A stretch of DNA of 64,000 nt from Thalassobacillus sp. CUG 92003 (GTDB lineage: Bacteria; Bacillota; Bacilli; Bacillales; Halobacillaceae): assembly GCF_013618635.1 (NCBI RefSeq), contig NZ_JABLSJ010000015.1:25100-89099 (forward strand), in the 5' to 3' direction. The translations under genes and the position numbers were made by a program. Positions within the stretch are counted from its first letter, which is position 1, and every line of letters begins with the position of its first letter. This document shows, one piece after another, positions 32,243-40,750 of the stretch. The notes beneath the pieces are model-generated. The model saw only the letters and a program-made list of their open reading frames with translations, was not told the DNA's origin and ran no database searches.

Positions 32243-33343
32243 CTAACCGAAGGAGATGTCTTTTTGCTTGTCCACCTTTTTATTCTTGAATTCGTCATAT
32301 AGTGAAGGAAAAAGCTGCTCAAAGGCCTCTACAAGGACGGGGTCAAACTGGGTTCCTTTGTTTTCTAAAATGATGTTTTTGGCTTTGACCGGCGAAAAGG
32401 CAGCTCTGTACGAGCGTGTGGAGGTCATGGCATCAAATGCATCAACGACCGATATGATTTTGGCATACAGCGGAATCGCTTCCCCAGGCAGCTGGGCGGG
32501 GTAGCCATGCCCGTCGATGCGTTCATGATGAAAGGATATCGCATCTACTATTTCGGTTTGGAAACCTAATTCCTGGGCAATTTCACTGCCGTAAGTCGGG
32601 TGGAGTTTGATCGTTTCGTACTCGTCTTCAGTTAAAGGCCCTTCTTTTTGCAAGACGTGAGTAGGCAAATGTAATTTCCCGATGTCATGCAGCAGCGATG
32701 CCACCCGCAAGGTCTCAATATCAATTTTATAGCCTTGTTGTTTTAACTGTTTCCCTAATCTTACGCTGTAATCAGAAACACGGACGGAGTGACCCTGGGT
32801 ATACACATCCTTCGCTTCAATCGCCATGACCAAAGCTCTCATCGTCTTCGTGTACAGGCTGTTCCGTTTTTCATATTGGGTCATCACCCTGGCGACAAAT
32901 TGTAAAATTAGGATATACGCGAGAAAAATGCTGAAATGGACAATCGTCAGGGATAAGCTGAAGCTTAACTCAGGCTGAAGCAAAGTGACAGCGAGGTAAG
33001 CTGCAAGTGATGTTCCAAATATAAAAATAAAATATCGGCTTTTCTTAAACAACATAGCGAAAATCGGATTAAAAAAGAACAGTTTGATGCCTAAAAAAGG
33101 TGCGGCGTAATACAAGGCCGCCGCAAATAACGTTCCGTTCAGCAGAAATAAATAGTTCTGAAGATTCGCATCAAAATACTTATGTAACAGTGTGAAGGGT
33201 AAAAAACCAAATAATAAGACGCTCAGGATTAGATAAAATTCACCGTTGAGCTTCGTATCCAGGGAAAGCGTCAGCACAACCAGAGTAAGGGCTCCGATTC
33301 CGCTTGCAATCCAAGCTGACTTAAGAATTTTTTTCATGTTCAT
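32243..33343 (-). CDS. membrane-anchored HD-GYP domain protein, probable cyclic di-GMP phosphodiesterase
   Basis: 366 residues. Five or six membrane segments fill residues 8-155, then a short coiled region leads to the HD-GYP domain. The catalytic dyad is intact: LLHDIGK at His219-Asp220, Lys223. HHERIDGHGYP and the DAFDAMTSTR motif follow. HD-GYP enzymes hydrolyse cyclic di-GMP to GMP. Unlike the gene at 14532 all catalytic motifs are present. The ATG at 33343 follows GTGGTGA. Confidence 0.93.
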   Translation of the reverse strand: MNMKKILKSAWIASGIGALTLVVLTLSLDTKLNGEFYLILSVLLFGFLPFTLLHKYFDANLQNYLFLLNGTLFAAALYYAAPFLGIKLFFFNPIFAMLFKKSRYFIFIFGTSLAAYLAVTLLQPELSFSLSLTIVHFSIFLAYILILQFVARVMTQYEKRNSLYTKTMRALVMAIEAKDVYTQGHSVRVSDYSVRLGKQLKQQGYKIDIETLRVASLLHDIGKLHLPTHVLQKEGPLTEDEYETIKLHPTYGSEIAQELGFQTEIVDAISFHHERIDGHGYPAQLPGEAIPLYAKIISVVDAFDAMTSTRSYRAAFSPVKAKNIILENKGTQFDPVLVEAFEQLFPSLYDEFKNKKVDKQKDISFG

Positions 33344-33550
33344 AACGTCACCACTTCTGAAAAAAGTATTAGGTATATTTTACTTCTTTTTACTAATTTC
33401 GACAATGTATTTTCGATTCTTTATGGCGAATTGAATCTTTCTGTGCTAACTGAGCATGGAAGAACGCACATATGATAGGCTTGAGGAAGTGAAACGTGAA
33501 GGCGTTCGAAAACGTATTCCAGCTATTAAATAAAAAGGATGGACCCGCCT

Positions 33551-34204
33551 ATGAAAACCCAGATGGTTATCGGCGTTATACTAGCTGTTGTGTTAACTCA
33601 AATTCCTATCATCGGTCGTTATTTCTCCGTGGTCAATACGCTGATTCATGAGAGTGGGCATTCGCTCATGGCCTTGCTTACGGGGGGAGAAGTACGACGT
33701 ATTTCATTGTTTGCTAGTACGGAAGGGGCTACGATGACGGCGCATCGGTCCTGGCTGAGCCAGGTATTGACCAGCGCGTCGGGGTATGTCTTTTCTTCTG
33801 TTATTGCGTTTCTGTTATTTTATCTCATCTATAAAGGTCACAGTCATATCGTGATTTATATTTTGCTAGGCTTTCTTGCTATCAATCTCGTGTTCTGGGT
33901 ACGGAATGTGTACGGCATCTTCTGGCTCGTGACGTTCGGGGCTGGCTTCATTTGGATGTTGCGCAGCGGTCATGAGACCGTGATTCAATATGTGCTCGTT
34001 TTCATCGCTTCTCTATTGTTCGTTAAAGCTATTACGAGCGCATTTGAAATTATGGTGCTCAGTTTCATCTCGCCCCACCAGGCAGGCGATGCCACCAATC
34101 TCGCTCAAGCCACCTGGATGCTTCCCGCCCAGGTGTGGGGGATCCTATTCTTCCTCCAATCCCTTTACTTCGGCTGGCTCACCATCAAGAAAATCTGGCT
34201 GTGA
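33551..34204 (+). CDS. M50B-like membrane peptidase family protein
   Basis: 217 residues from ATG 33551, eight bases after AAAGGATGG; ATG 33539 is an alternative. Most of the chain is hydrophobic (about six membrane segments). The zinc motif HESGH is at 33-37, and the later GDATNLAQAT may supply a further ligand (Asp). This matches the M50B-like family of integral proteins. No substrate is suggested by the neighbours. Confidence 0.85.
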   Translation: MKTQMVIGVILAVVLTQIPIIGRYFSVVNTLIHESGHSLMALLTGGEVRRISLFASTEGATMTAHRSWLSQVLTSASGYVFSSVIAFLLFYLIYKGHSHIVIYILLGFLAINLVFWVRNVYGIFWLVTFGAGFIWMLRSGHETVIQYVLVFIASLLFVKAITSAFEIMVLSFISPHQAGDATNLAQATWMLPAQVWGILFFLQSLYFGWLTIKKIWL

Positions 34205-34244
34205 CACAAGATCTGCGTACCTGGTACGAAAAGGGGAATTTCAA

Positions 34245-34283
34245 ATGAGCCGGGTGTGTCATTATGTTGGGAAGGGGGCGTGA
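34245..34283 (+). CDS. 12-codon leader ORF upstream of eutH
   Basis: ATG 34245 lies six bases behind the good site AAGGGGA. It encodes MSRVCHYVGKGA and stops with TGA at 34281-34283, immediately before the GTG/ATG start of eutH. The spacing suggests translational coupling. Whether the peptide is made is unknown. Confidence 0.35.
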   Translation: MSRVCHYVGKGA

Positions 34284-34286
34284 GTG

Positions 34287-35390
34287 ATGTGGTTGAATGA
34301 TGCGATTTTGGCTGTGATGGCTTTGTTTATGGTTATTGGGGCGGCGGATCATTACATATTGAGTCATCGCTTGAAGCTGGGTCATAAATTTCATGAGGCA
34401 TTTATGATGATGGGTCCGCTGGCGCTTGCCATGGTGGGGATCATCTCGTTGGCGCCGGTCCTGTCTGAATGGCTGACTCCAATTATTACGCCGTTCTATC
34501 ACGCAATCGGTGCTGATCCGTCCATGTTCCCTTCGATGCTGTTAGCGATTGACATGGGAGCTTATCCGCTCGCCACAGCAACTGCAGAGAGCAAGGAAGC
34601 GGGTATTTTTTCCTGGGTGTTTCTCGGAACGATGATGGGCCCGACGCTTGTTTTTACCATCCCCGTCGCACTATCCATTATTACGCCTGGAGATCGTCCG
34701 TATTTTGCCCGGGGCGTCCTGATTGGTTTGATGACGATCCCGATCGGTTGTCTGGCAGGCGGCGCATTGGCAGGTTATTCTTTCGCATGGATGATCCAGA
34801 ACCTGATTCCCACGCTGATCCTCTCGTTAATGATTGCATATGGGCTGTGGCAGCTGACTCAGCTCACCATCCGGCTGTTCACCTGGTTTGGCAAACTGAT
34901 TGAGTTGATCATCATTACCGGTCTAATTGCCATTACGATTGAGACCCTGCTTGGCGTGACGGTAATCGCCGGGCTAGCACCGCTTCAGGAAGGCATGACG
35001 ATTGTCGGAACCATTACGGTGACGTTAGCTGGTGCTTACCCACTGGTGGCATGTGTGATTCAAATCGGGGAAAAACCCTTTGCGAGGCTGGGAGAGAAGT
35101 TGGGCCTCAACCCGACAGCTATGGCTGGTTTCATCGCCTCATTGGCCCATCATATCCCGATGTTCGCGACGATGAGGGATATGGACCCACGAGGGAAAGT
35201 CATGAACGCAGCATTTGCTGTAAGTGGTGCTTTCACTTTTGGCGCCCATCTCGCATTTGTTGCTGGCATTGAAAAAGAAATGATGCTTGCGATGACTGTG
35301 GGAAAGTTGACAGCAGGCCTGTTAGCTGTGGGATTGGCATACCTTATGACACACTCTATGACAGCCTCTGGAAAAAATAATTTAAAATAA
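34287..35390 (+). CDS. eutH: ethanolamine permease EutH-like protein
   Basis: 367 residues with ten or so membrane segments. EutH-typical stretches are MGPLALAMVGIISLAPVLS, FPSMLLAIDMGAYPLA and MMGPTLVFTIPVALSI. EutH moves ethanolamine across the membrane at low pH in enteric bacteria. No other eut gene (ammonia lyase, shell proteins, two-component system) is in the window, so the substrate is uncertain. The start may be GTG 34284 or ATG 34287. Confidence 0.9.
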   Translation: MWLNDAILAVMALFMVIGAADHYILSHRLKLGHKFHEAFMMMGPLALAMVGIISLAPVLSEWLTPIITPFYHAIGADPSMFPSMLLAIDMGAYPLATATAESKEAGIFSWVFLGTMMGPTLVFTIPVALSIITPGDRPYFARGVLIGLMTIPIGCLAGGALAGYSFAWMIQNLIPTLILSLMIAYGLWQLTQLTIRLFTWFGKLIELIIITGLIAITIETLLGVTVIAGLAPLQEGMTIVGTITVTLAGAYPLVACVIQIGEKPFARLGEKLGLNPTAMAGFIASLAHHIPMFATMRDMDPRGKVMNAAFAVSGAFTFGAHLAFVAGIEKEMMLAMTVGKLTAGLLAVGLAYLMTHSMTASGKNNLK

Positions 35391-35528
35391 TTTTAAAAAA
35401 AGATGGATTTTATTTGGCAAAAAGGATATACTTATAATACTTGATTGTTCGGAATATGAATAAAGGCAAGAAAGCTATTAAAGTGATCGCGTCTTAACTG
35501 AGTATGTAGAGCAAATGAGTAATACAAT

Positions 35529-35552
35529 GGTGGGTCACCCACCGCAGGAGGA
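35529..35552 (+). promoter_or_regulatory. hairpin next to the ribosome site of the cold-shock gene
   Basis: GGTGGGT (35529-35535) and ACCCACC (35537-35543) form a compact stem four bases upstream of AGGAGG (35547-35552). The csp leader is about 110 nt if the TATAAT at 35433-35438 is the -10. Confidence 0.5.
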
Positions 35553-35558
35553 ATTTCC

Positions 35559-35756
35559 ATGGTACAAGGTACAGTAAAATGGTTTAACGCAGAAAAAGGT
35601 TTCGGTTTCATCGAGGTTGAAGGTCAAGACGACGTATTTGTTCACTTCTCAGCGATCCAAGGCGAAGGCTTCAAAACTTTAGAAGAAGGTCAAGCGGTTA
35701 ACTTCGATATCGAAGATGGCCAACGTGGACCACAAGCTTCTAACGTTCAAAAATAA
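35559..35756 (+). CDS. cold-shock protein, CspA family
   Basis: 65 residues, the normal size. RNP1 KGFGFI and RNP2 VFVHF are both present, and the chain ends [11 protein letters not shown]. It is a single-strand nucleic acid binding RNA chaperone. It has its own long leader and a strong terminator, typical for a highly expressed single gene. Closest in type to CspB/CspD of Bacillus. Confidence 0.97.
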   Translation: MVQGTVKWFNAEKGFGFIEVEGQDDVFVHFSAIQGEGFKTLEEGQAVNFDIEDGQRGPQASNVQK

Positions 35757-35764
35757 TAGCTGCT

Positions 35765-35794
35765 AAAAAAAGACCCCAATCGGGTCTTTTTTTT
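35765..35794 (+). terminator. terminator after the cold-shock gene
   Basis: AGACCC/GGGTCT stem with a 5-nt loop, flanked by A and T runs of seven or more. Confidence 0.93.
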
Positions 35795-35815
35795 ATGGAC
35801 ACAGATTCAAAAACG

Positions 35816-36094
35816 TCATTTCAGCCGTTTATATTCGTTGATAAAAGATTCTGGCGATGTTTTTACAGTATACGAAAAAACGCCTTGATTGGTATGCAAG
35901 TACAAAAAACCGTAAGAAGCTGATAGTGGTCGATACGAAACATCAAACACGTCCTGCAAATGAAACTGATTATAGGGAGCGGTAATTTTATCTTCGTACA
36001 AATTGAGATATTTTTCGATTTCCGTATAATGCTGCACGTTATTCTGAATGACACGAGAAGTTGTCGTGAAGGGTTGAGAGTAAATGAGTGTCAA
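35816..36094 (-). CDS. small PH-like protein, unknown
   Basis: 92 residues from a TTG at 36094, eight bases after AAAGGAG. The C-terminal half (LHLQDVF-like strand, GFLYLHTNQGVFSYTV, then PESFINEYKRL) has the strand-strand-helix ending of bacterial PH-like domains. No catalytic residues are evident. It is convergent with the csp gene. Function unknown. Confidence 0.6.
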   Translation of the reverse strand: MTLIYSQPFTTTSRVIQNNVQHYTEIEKYLNLYEDKITAPYNQFHLQDVFDVSYRPLSASYGFLYLHTNQGVFSYTVKTSPESFINEYKRLK

Positions 36095-36268
36095 ACATAT
36101 GCTCCTTTAAGTTGAGACATCGATTCTAGTTTAACATGCCCTGAAGTTATTATGCCTCATTCAGGTTATATAGGTTATGTTAAGTTTGCACAGCAGGGCA
36201 TGGAAAACGATTGAAGGTTGATGTATATTGAAAGAAAGACAACTATTAAAATTAAGGGGTGTAGCTTG

Positions 36269-36856
36269 ATGGCAAATAGCAGGATGGATCCTAAAATCGA
36301 CACATACTTAAGTGAGCCCAAGAAATGGCAGGAAGAATTTAAGAAGTTGAGAACCATCATACTTGATTGTCAGTTGAATGAAGAAATGAAGTGGGGGTGG
36401 CCTTGTTACACACATGAAGGGAAGAACATCGTGTTAATTCATGGATTCAAGGAGTATTGTGCCTTGCTCTTTTTCAAAGGGGCCTTATTAAAGGATAAAC
36501 ATGATATGTTGATCCAGCAAACGGAGAATGTCCAGGCCGGGCGCCAGATACGCTTCACGAATGTTCAAGAAATTGCTGAAAAGGAAGCTATCTTGAAAGA
36601 CTACGTTTATGAAGCAGTTGAAGTTGAAAAAGCCGGTTTGGAAGTGAATGTAAAAAAAGAGATGGACATCCCCGAAGAACTTCAAAACAAATTCGCTGAA
36701 AACCCAGCCTTGAAAACGGCGTTTGAAGCCTTGACACCGGGGCGGCAACGAGCCTACATTCTCTATATTAATAAAGCCAAAAAATCGGAAACGCGCGTGT
36801 CACGAGTGGAAAAATATGAGCAGCATATTCTCGAAGGAAAGGGATTAAACGATTAG
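36269..36856 (+). CDS. DUF1801/YdeI-family protein
   Basis: 195 residues from ATG 36269 after AAGGGGTG. The N-terminal DUF1801 domain has WQEEFKKLRTIIL and MKWGWPCYTH, and the C-terminal YdeI/OmdA-like region has LTPGRQRAYILYINKAKK. Members are common in Bacillaceae; B. subtilis YdeI is the nearest named relative. The biochemical role is not known. Confidence 0.85.
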   Translation: MANSRMDPKIDTYLSEPKKWQEEFKKLRTIILDCQLNEEMKWGWPCYTHEGKNIVLIHGFKEYCALLFFKGALLKDKHDMLIQQTENVQAGRQIRFTNVQEIAEKEAILKDYVYEAVEVEKAGLEVNVKKEMDIPEELQNKFAENPALKTAFEALTPGRQRAYILYINKAKKSETRVSRVEKYEQHILEGKGLND

Positions 36857-36863
36857 TCTCTTG

Positions 36864-36933
36864 TTGGGTGATTGCTCGTGTTTGGGCGATTCCTCCTTGC
36901 GCTTGGGCGATTATAGCCGCTAGATGGGCGATT
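36864..36933. repeat. four-unit degenerate tandem array TTGGGCGATT
   Basis: TTGGGTGATT at 36864, TTGGGCGATT at 36882 and 36903, ATGGGCGATT at 36924. Start-to-start distances are 18, 21 and 21 bp, and the spacers differ. It fills the gap between the convergent genes ending at 36856 and 36972. Confidence 0.8.
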
Positions 36934-36971
36934 CTCCATATTAGCCAGTATCCTGATCTTCCCTACAAGAC

Positions 36972-37898
36972 TCAGCTATTCAAGTAATGATCAAGGTCAT
37001 AGTCGAACATCTGAGAAGCTTCCTGAAAAGGGGCCACACACGTTATCTCTTCATATGAAATGGGATGCAAAAAGGTAAGCTTCGCTGCATGCAAAGCGTG
37101 GTGCCCGGTAGTATCCCGGTCCCCGCCATACAAGGTATCGCCGAGAAGAGGATGGCCCAGGTGATTCATGTGTACCCTGATTTGATGCGTTTTTCCAGTC
37201 TCTAGCTGCACGTGCATGAGGGTGAGGTCATGGTCGGGATCATAGTCCAGCACTTGGAAATGAGTGACGGCCATGGTACCTGTGGACGAAACCCTTCTGC
37301 GGGTGGCGTGGTGCCGGTCTTTGCCGATCGGCTGGCGGATGAGTCCGCTTTTTTGCTTCACCTTTCCTTCTACCAAGGCAACATAGGTGCGGGCAATTTT
37401 TTTCTTTTCTAAAAGACGTCCAAGGATAGCGCCTGCCAGGGCGTGTTTGGCATATAGGACAGCGCCTGTTGTATCTTGGTCCAAACGATGGACGTGACGT
37501 ACCTTCGCTTCTACACCACTCGTTTGAAAGTGAAACGCAACAGCATGATCCAGTGTATCAGTCTGTTCTTCTGAGGTAGGGTGCACCCGCATGCCGGCCG
37601 GTTTGTTCACGACGAGCGCGTGGTCATCTTCGTACAAAATATCAAGCTCAATAAATTGCGGCTCTATCCCAAGTGGTTCGGGGGGAAAAAGGTGGACGTG
37701 CAAACGATCTCCTTCACTTAGCACGGTATGCCACGGCTTCACCTCGCCGTTTAGCTTAACGCCTTTCGTCATCCGAATTTGGTGCAATAACTTGCGCGGC
37801 GTTTTCCAGAAGGTCTTCAAGATATACTCAATCGTGTTCCCACGCCATTCTTTTGGGACGCTAATATCGAGCCATTCCCCTTTTTTTCTCATCTCCAT
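36972..37898 (-). CDS. RluA-family pseudouridine synthase
   Basis: 308 residues. An S4-like N-terminal region is followed by the catalytic core with HRLDQDTTG (Asp140 nucleophile), ARTYVALVEG and the late motif THQIRVHMNHLGHPLLGD. It isomerises uridine in rRNA or tRNA; the exact site cannot be assigned. It is most like the YhcT/YjbO group of Bacillus. ATG 37898 follows a GGTGAAG site. Confidence 0.93.
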   Translation of the reverse strand: MEMRKKGEWLDISVPKEWRGNTIEYILKTFWKTPRKLLHQIRMTKGVKLNGEVKPWHTVLSEGDRLHVHLFPPEPLGIEPQFIELDILYEDDHALVVNKPAGMRVHPTSEEQTDTLDHAVAFHFQTSGVEAKVRHVHRLDQDTTGAVLYAKHALAGAILGRLLEKKKIARTYVALVEGKVKQKSGLIRQPIGKDRHHATRRRVSSTGTMAVTHFQVLDYDPDHDLTLMHVQLETGKTHQIRVHMNHLGHPLLGDTLYGGDRDTTGHHALHAAKLTFLHPISYEEITCVAPFQEASQMFDYDLDHYLNS

Positions 37899-38082
37899 GT
37901 CGCTTCACCGATCCTGACCTGATTAGAATTAATATAACTAGGATTACCATATCACAAATTTCGTATGATGACGGGAGAAAAATTCTTTGAATCCTCTCGT
38001 TATTTGTCGTTTTTATTGAAATTAAATGGGGTATATCTTTAATAGTTATAGGTAGTCAGTATCACATTTGGAGGAAAGTTAT

Positions 38083-38334
38083 ATGAAACTTAAGGAGCGT
38101 TTAATAGTTGAAGGATTTGATGTAGTTGATATTTTAGTCATTGATGAAGAGAACAATAATACGACAATTTCGGATGTGTCGTTAACGAAAGTCAATGATT
38201 TGGAGTACAAATTGTACCTTCAACCTGAATCAGTCGAATATAAGCTGAACGAGGAGTACCCTCATTTTATTGCTAAACAGGAAGATGACGAAGGGGAGTT
38301 GAAAGATGTTAAAGGTTACATTCTGGAATGGTGA
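38083..38334 (+). CDS. small acidic protein, unknown
   Basis: 83 residues from ATG 38083 after TTGGAGGAAAG. The chain is strongly acidic, with segments VIDEENNNTT, EEYPHFIAKQEDDEGE and a C-terminal Trp. It looks like a small soluble alpha/beta protein, but no family is recognised. It stands alone before a region of palindromic repeats. Confidence 0.6.
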   Translation: MKLKERLIVEGFDVVDILVIDEENNNTTISDVSLTKVNDLEYKLYLQPESVEYKLNEEYPHFIAKQEDDEGELKDVKGYILEW

Positions 38335-38426
38335 TGGACTCTATCATTAAAAGGCGCATGTGTTGACGAATCAAAAAACCATTACTCACCATCGGCCAGG
38401 AATATAGAAGACTCTTACGAGATAAT

Positions 38427-38520
38427 ACGGGTTTCGTGCCCGTATAAGAGGTTGGGATGGCTTTGAAACAACTCGCTTTTCTGCGGGGGACCAGCAAGCC
38501 TCCTTTTCTTAATTGTAGGA
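38427..38520. repeat. truncated palindromic repeat element, copy C
   Basis: The left inner arm GGGATGGCTTTGAAAC (38454-38469) and half core AACTCGCTTTTCTGCGGGG match copy A, but the right half and arm are absent. A small hairpin ATACGGG/CCCGTAT (38427-38445) precedes it. Confidence 0.7.
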
Positions 38521-38578
38521 AGTTGAGAAAACGTCTTATCGATGCTTTGATATAGAAATAAGATCATGTGAAGCACTA

Positions 38579-38762
38579 TTTGGCGTTTCCGTTTTCCCCA
38601 CTAAAGCAAGAAGGGCCGTAAAATCGCGAGACTCCTGTGGGATGTAAATGCTCGGTGAGATCCCGCAAGGTAAAGCCTGAGGAAGCTCACCACATGCCCA
38701 CGAAAAACGAGTGATTTTCCGGCCCTTCAAGCACAATCCTTTATAACGGAAACCGCCAAACT
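38579..38762. repeat. nested palindromic repeat element, copy D
   Basis: Outer arms TTTGGCGTTTCCGTT (from 38579) and AACGGAAACCGCCAAA (to 38762), one base different in length. Inner arms GAAGGGCCGTAAAATC (from 38610) and GATTTTCCGGCCCTTC with one mismatch. The core has CGAGACTCCTGTGGG, GCTCGGTGAGATCCCGCA and GAGGAAGCTCACC-like motifs. No gene lies in the gap 38335-38863. Confidence 0.78.
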
Positions 38763-38863
38763 GTGTCTCGAGACCGAGTCTTCCGTACGAAACATCAACA
38801 TGAGTTTTAAAAAGCCTTTCAAAAAAGGGCCCTTTTATCTATTAAAAATGGGAGGATGGACAA

Positions 38864-39352
38864 ATGAAGGTGTTAGAGGATTTACGGCAAGAGCTTCATT
38901 TAAGGCGGGAAGGAGAATTTGATCAATCAAATCAAATTTTGAGTCGTCTGGCTGACGAGGAGTCGGATCAACCCTCTATCCAATATCAAGCAGCCTGGAG
39001 CTTTGATATTTTAGGGAGGGAAGAAACTGCCGTTACTTACTATGAGAAAGCCATTGAAACAGGTTTGGAGGGAGAAGAACTTGAAGATGCTTATGTCGCT
39101 CTGGGAAATACGTATCGAAATTTAGGACACTATCAAGCTGCCAGCCAGACCCTGGAACAAGGGATGAAACAGTTCCCCCATAATCGAGCGATGCAAGTAT
39201 TTTACAGCATGACGTTATATAATTTGGGTAATCATGACAACGCCATGACGTTGCTTTTGCAAAACCTGACCGCTACTTCAAACGATCCCAATATTATGGC
39301 TTTCCATAAGGCCATCAATTTTTATTCAGACAAATTGGATGAGGTGTGGTGA
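38864..39352 (+). CDS. tetratricopeptide-repeat protein
   Basis: 162 residues, almost wholly helical, with at least three TPR units. Examples are the segments around AAWSFDILGREETAVTYYEKAI, AYVALGNTYRNLGHYQAA and VFYSMTLYNLGNHDNAM, which show the W/L/G/Y/A/P spacing. It probably mediates protein contacts. Similar single-domain TPR proteins occur in many Bacillaceae without a known role. ATG 38864 follows GGGAGGA. It is convergent with the ABC operon. Confidence 0.85.
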   Translation: MKVLEDLRQELHLRREGEFDQSNQILSRLADEESDQPSIQYQAAWSFDILGREETAVTYYEKAIETGLEGEELEDAYVALGNTYRNLGHYQAASQTLEQGMKQFPHNRAMQVFYSMTLYNLGNHDNAMTLLLQNLTATSNDPNIMAFHKAINFYSDKLDEVW

Positions 39353-39361
39353 ATACGGCCC

Positions 39362-40072
39362 TTATCCTTCAGCTTTCTTTAGGAATTTCCCCCACAGGTA
39401 AACAATCCACAGCAGACTGGTTAACAGGCTCCCTGCGCACAAACTGATTTGTAAGGCCACGTCCTGGAATGTAAAGCTGGCCATGAACCAGGCGGGTGGC
39501 AAGACGTATGCGCCCCACGCCCACCATGCATCAATAAAAGGGAAGACGGCGGAGAGGAGTAAGACGAGATTGATGAGTTTGGAACAGGCTAATCCCTCTA
39601 CTTTATTGCGAGCGAACACCGCCAGGACCAGCATAACGACCGGCGCTTGAGCTGTAGCACTTAGAATGGCTGCTGTTAACACGATCCAACTCACGTTTTG
39701 CGTGCCATAGATAATCACGACCACGATGGAAAGCACGATGGATAATAAGATCGGAAGCAGCATGCGAAAGATAAAATAGCCGTGCGCCTGAAGCGGGGTG
39801 ATGGCATAGTAACGATACAATCCCTGGCCTTTTTCTTCAAGTACGAGAAATCCGGTTAACATGCCAATCATGAGGGGTGTCATGAGAATTAAAGCGCCCA
39901 GATACAGAGGGTGCTCAGCTGGCATGGCAAACGGCAGATAAGGAAGAGCCAGGGGAAGCCCGACTTTCAAAAACATGAGCAGCAACAAGGGCGCGGCCAG
40001 TGTCAGCAGCAAGATAGGATCGCGCATCATTTGTTTGCGGTCCACCCGCCATAATGTCAGCATTCTGTTCAT
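39362..40072 (-). CDS. ABC-2 type permease, distal subunit of the TetR-linked exporter
   Basis: 236 residues with about six membrane segments and an ABC-2 pattern. It starts 6 bp after the preceding permease gene. With the neighbouring permease and ATPase it resembles the three-part drug exporters of the Rv2686c-Rv2688c type (fluoroquinolone efflux in mycobacteria). The substrate in this organism is not shown by the sequence. Confidence 0.85.
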   Translation of the reverse strand: MNRMLTLWRVDRKQMMRDPILLLTLAAPLLLLMFLKVGLPLALPYLPFAMPAEHPLYLGALILMTPLMIGMLTGFLVLEEKGQGLYRYYAITPLQAHGYFIFRMLLPILLSIVLSIVVVIIYGTQNVSWIVLTAAILSATAQAPVVMLVLAVFARNKVEGLACSKLINLVLLLSAVFPFIDAWWAWGAYVLPPAWFMASFTFQDVALQISLCAGSLLTSLLWIVYLWGKFLKKAEG

Positions 40073-40078
40073 GTCATG

Positions 40079-40750
40079 TTACCCCCTTAGCACACGTTTT
40101 AATGAAAGATGAGCAATAAAGAAAAACAACCATATCCAGAGGAATAAAACGGTAGCCATGCCCCACCAGGCAGGGTCTCCTGCAAGCGGATAAAGTAAAC
40201 TGAGTCCTGCACGTGCCGGGAAAAGATACCAGATGATGTGAGAGAATCCTGGTATCAACTCCAAAAGCGGCACGTAAAGGCTCGTGATGACGATAGCCCC
40301 AAACATTAAATACTGGTTAATCGAAGTTAAGTGGATACATAGGGCAAATCCGGCCAAGGTAAAAAAGATTGAGCTTAAGACAACGCCCAGTATAAATAAG
40401 GCGGGGTGCTCCGGTACGCCGATGGATCCGATGTGAATCACGAGACTGCTAGATAGGGACAGGGACAGCAATGACATGACTTTGCTGAGCACGTAGAAAC
40501 TTCGTCGGACTGGCGCTGCGGATAGTGGCCGGAAGATCCCTTGATCTTTTTCAAACAAGACCATGGCACCGATGAAAAAGAACCCCAGCATGGTCGGGTC
40601 TGTGAAAATGATAGCCGTAGCTGTTTCGAGCTTCCATGTGTCAGGGACGAAGCCCAGCACCATCAGGTAAAACAACGTCACGATCACATATACGAGATAG
40701 AAGCCGTGGCGCCACTGAAAGCGGATATCTTGCTTCAGAAGTGTCATCAT
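40079..40750 (-). CDS. ABC-2 type permease, proximal subunit
   Basis: 223 residues, about six membrane segments. The stretch AMVLFEKDQGIFRPLSAAPV is the cytoplasmic loop typical of ABC-2 permeases. It overlaps the ATPase gene by 4 bp and is followed closely by a second permease, so the complex is likely a heterodimeric membrane part with an ATPase dimer. Confidence 0.87.
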   Translation of the reverse strand: MMTLLKQDIRFQWRHGFYLVYVIVTLFYLMVLGFVPDTWKLETATAIIFTDPTMLGFFFIGAMVLFEKDQGIFRPLSAAPVRRSFYVLSKVMSLLSLSLSSSLVIHIGSIGVPEHPALFILGVVLSSIFFTLAGFALCIHLTSINQYLMFGAIVITSLYVPLLELIPGFSHIIWYLFPARAGLSLLYPLAGDPAWWGMATVLFLWIWLFFFIAHLSLKRVLRG

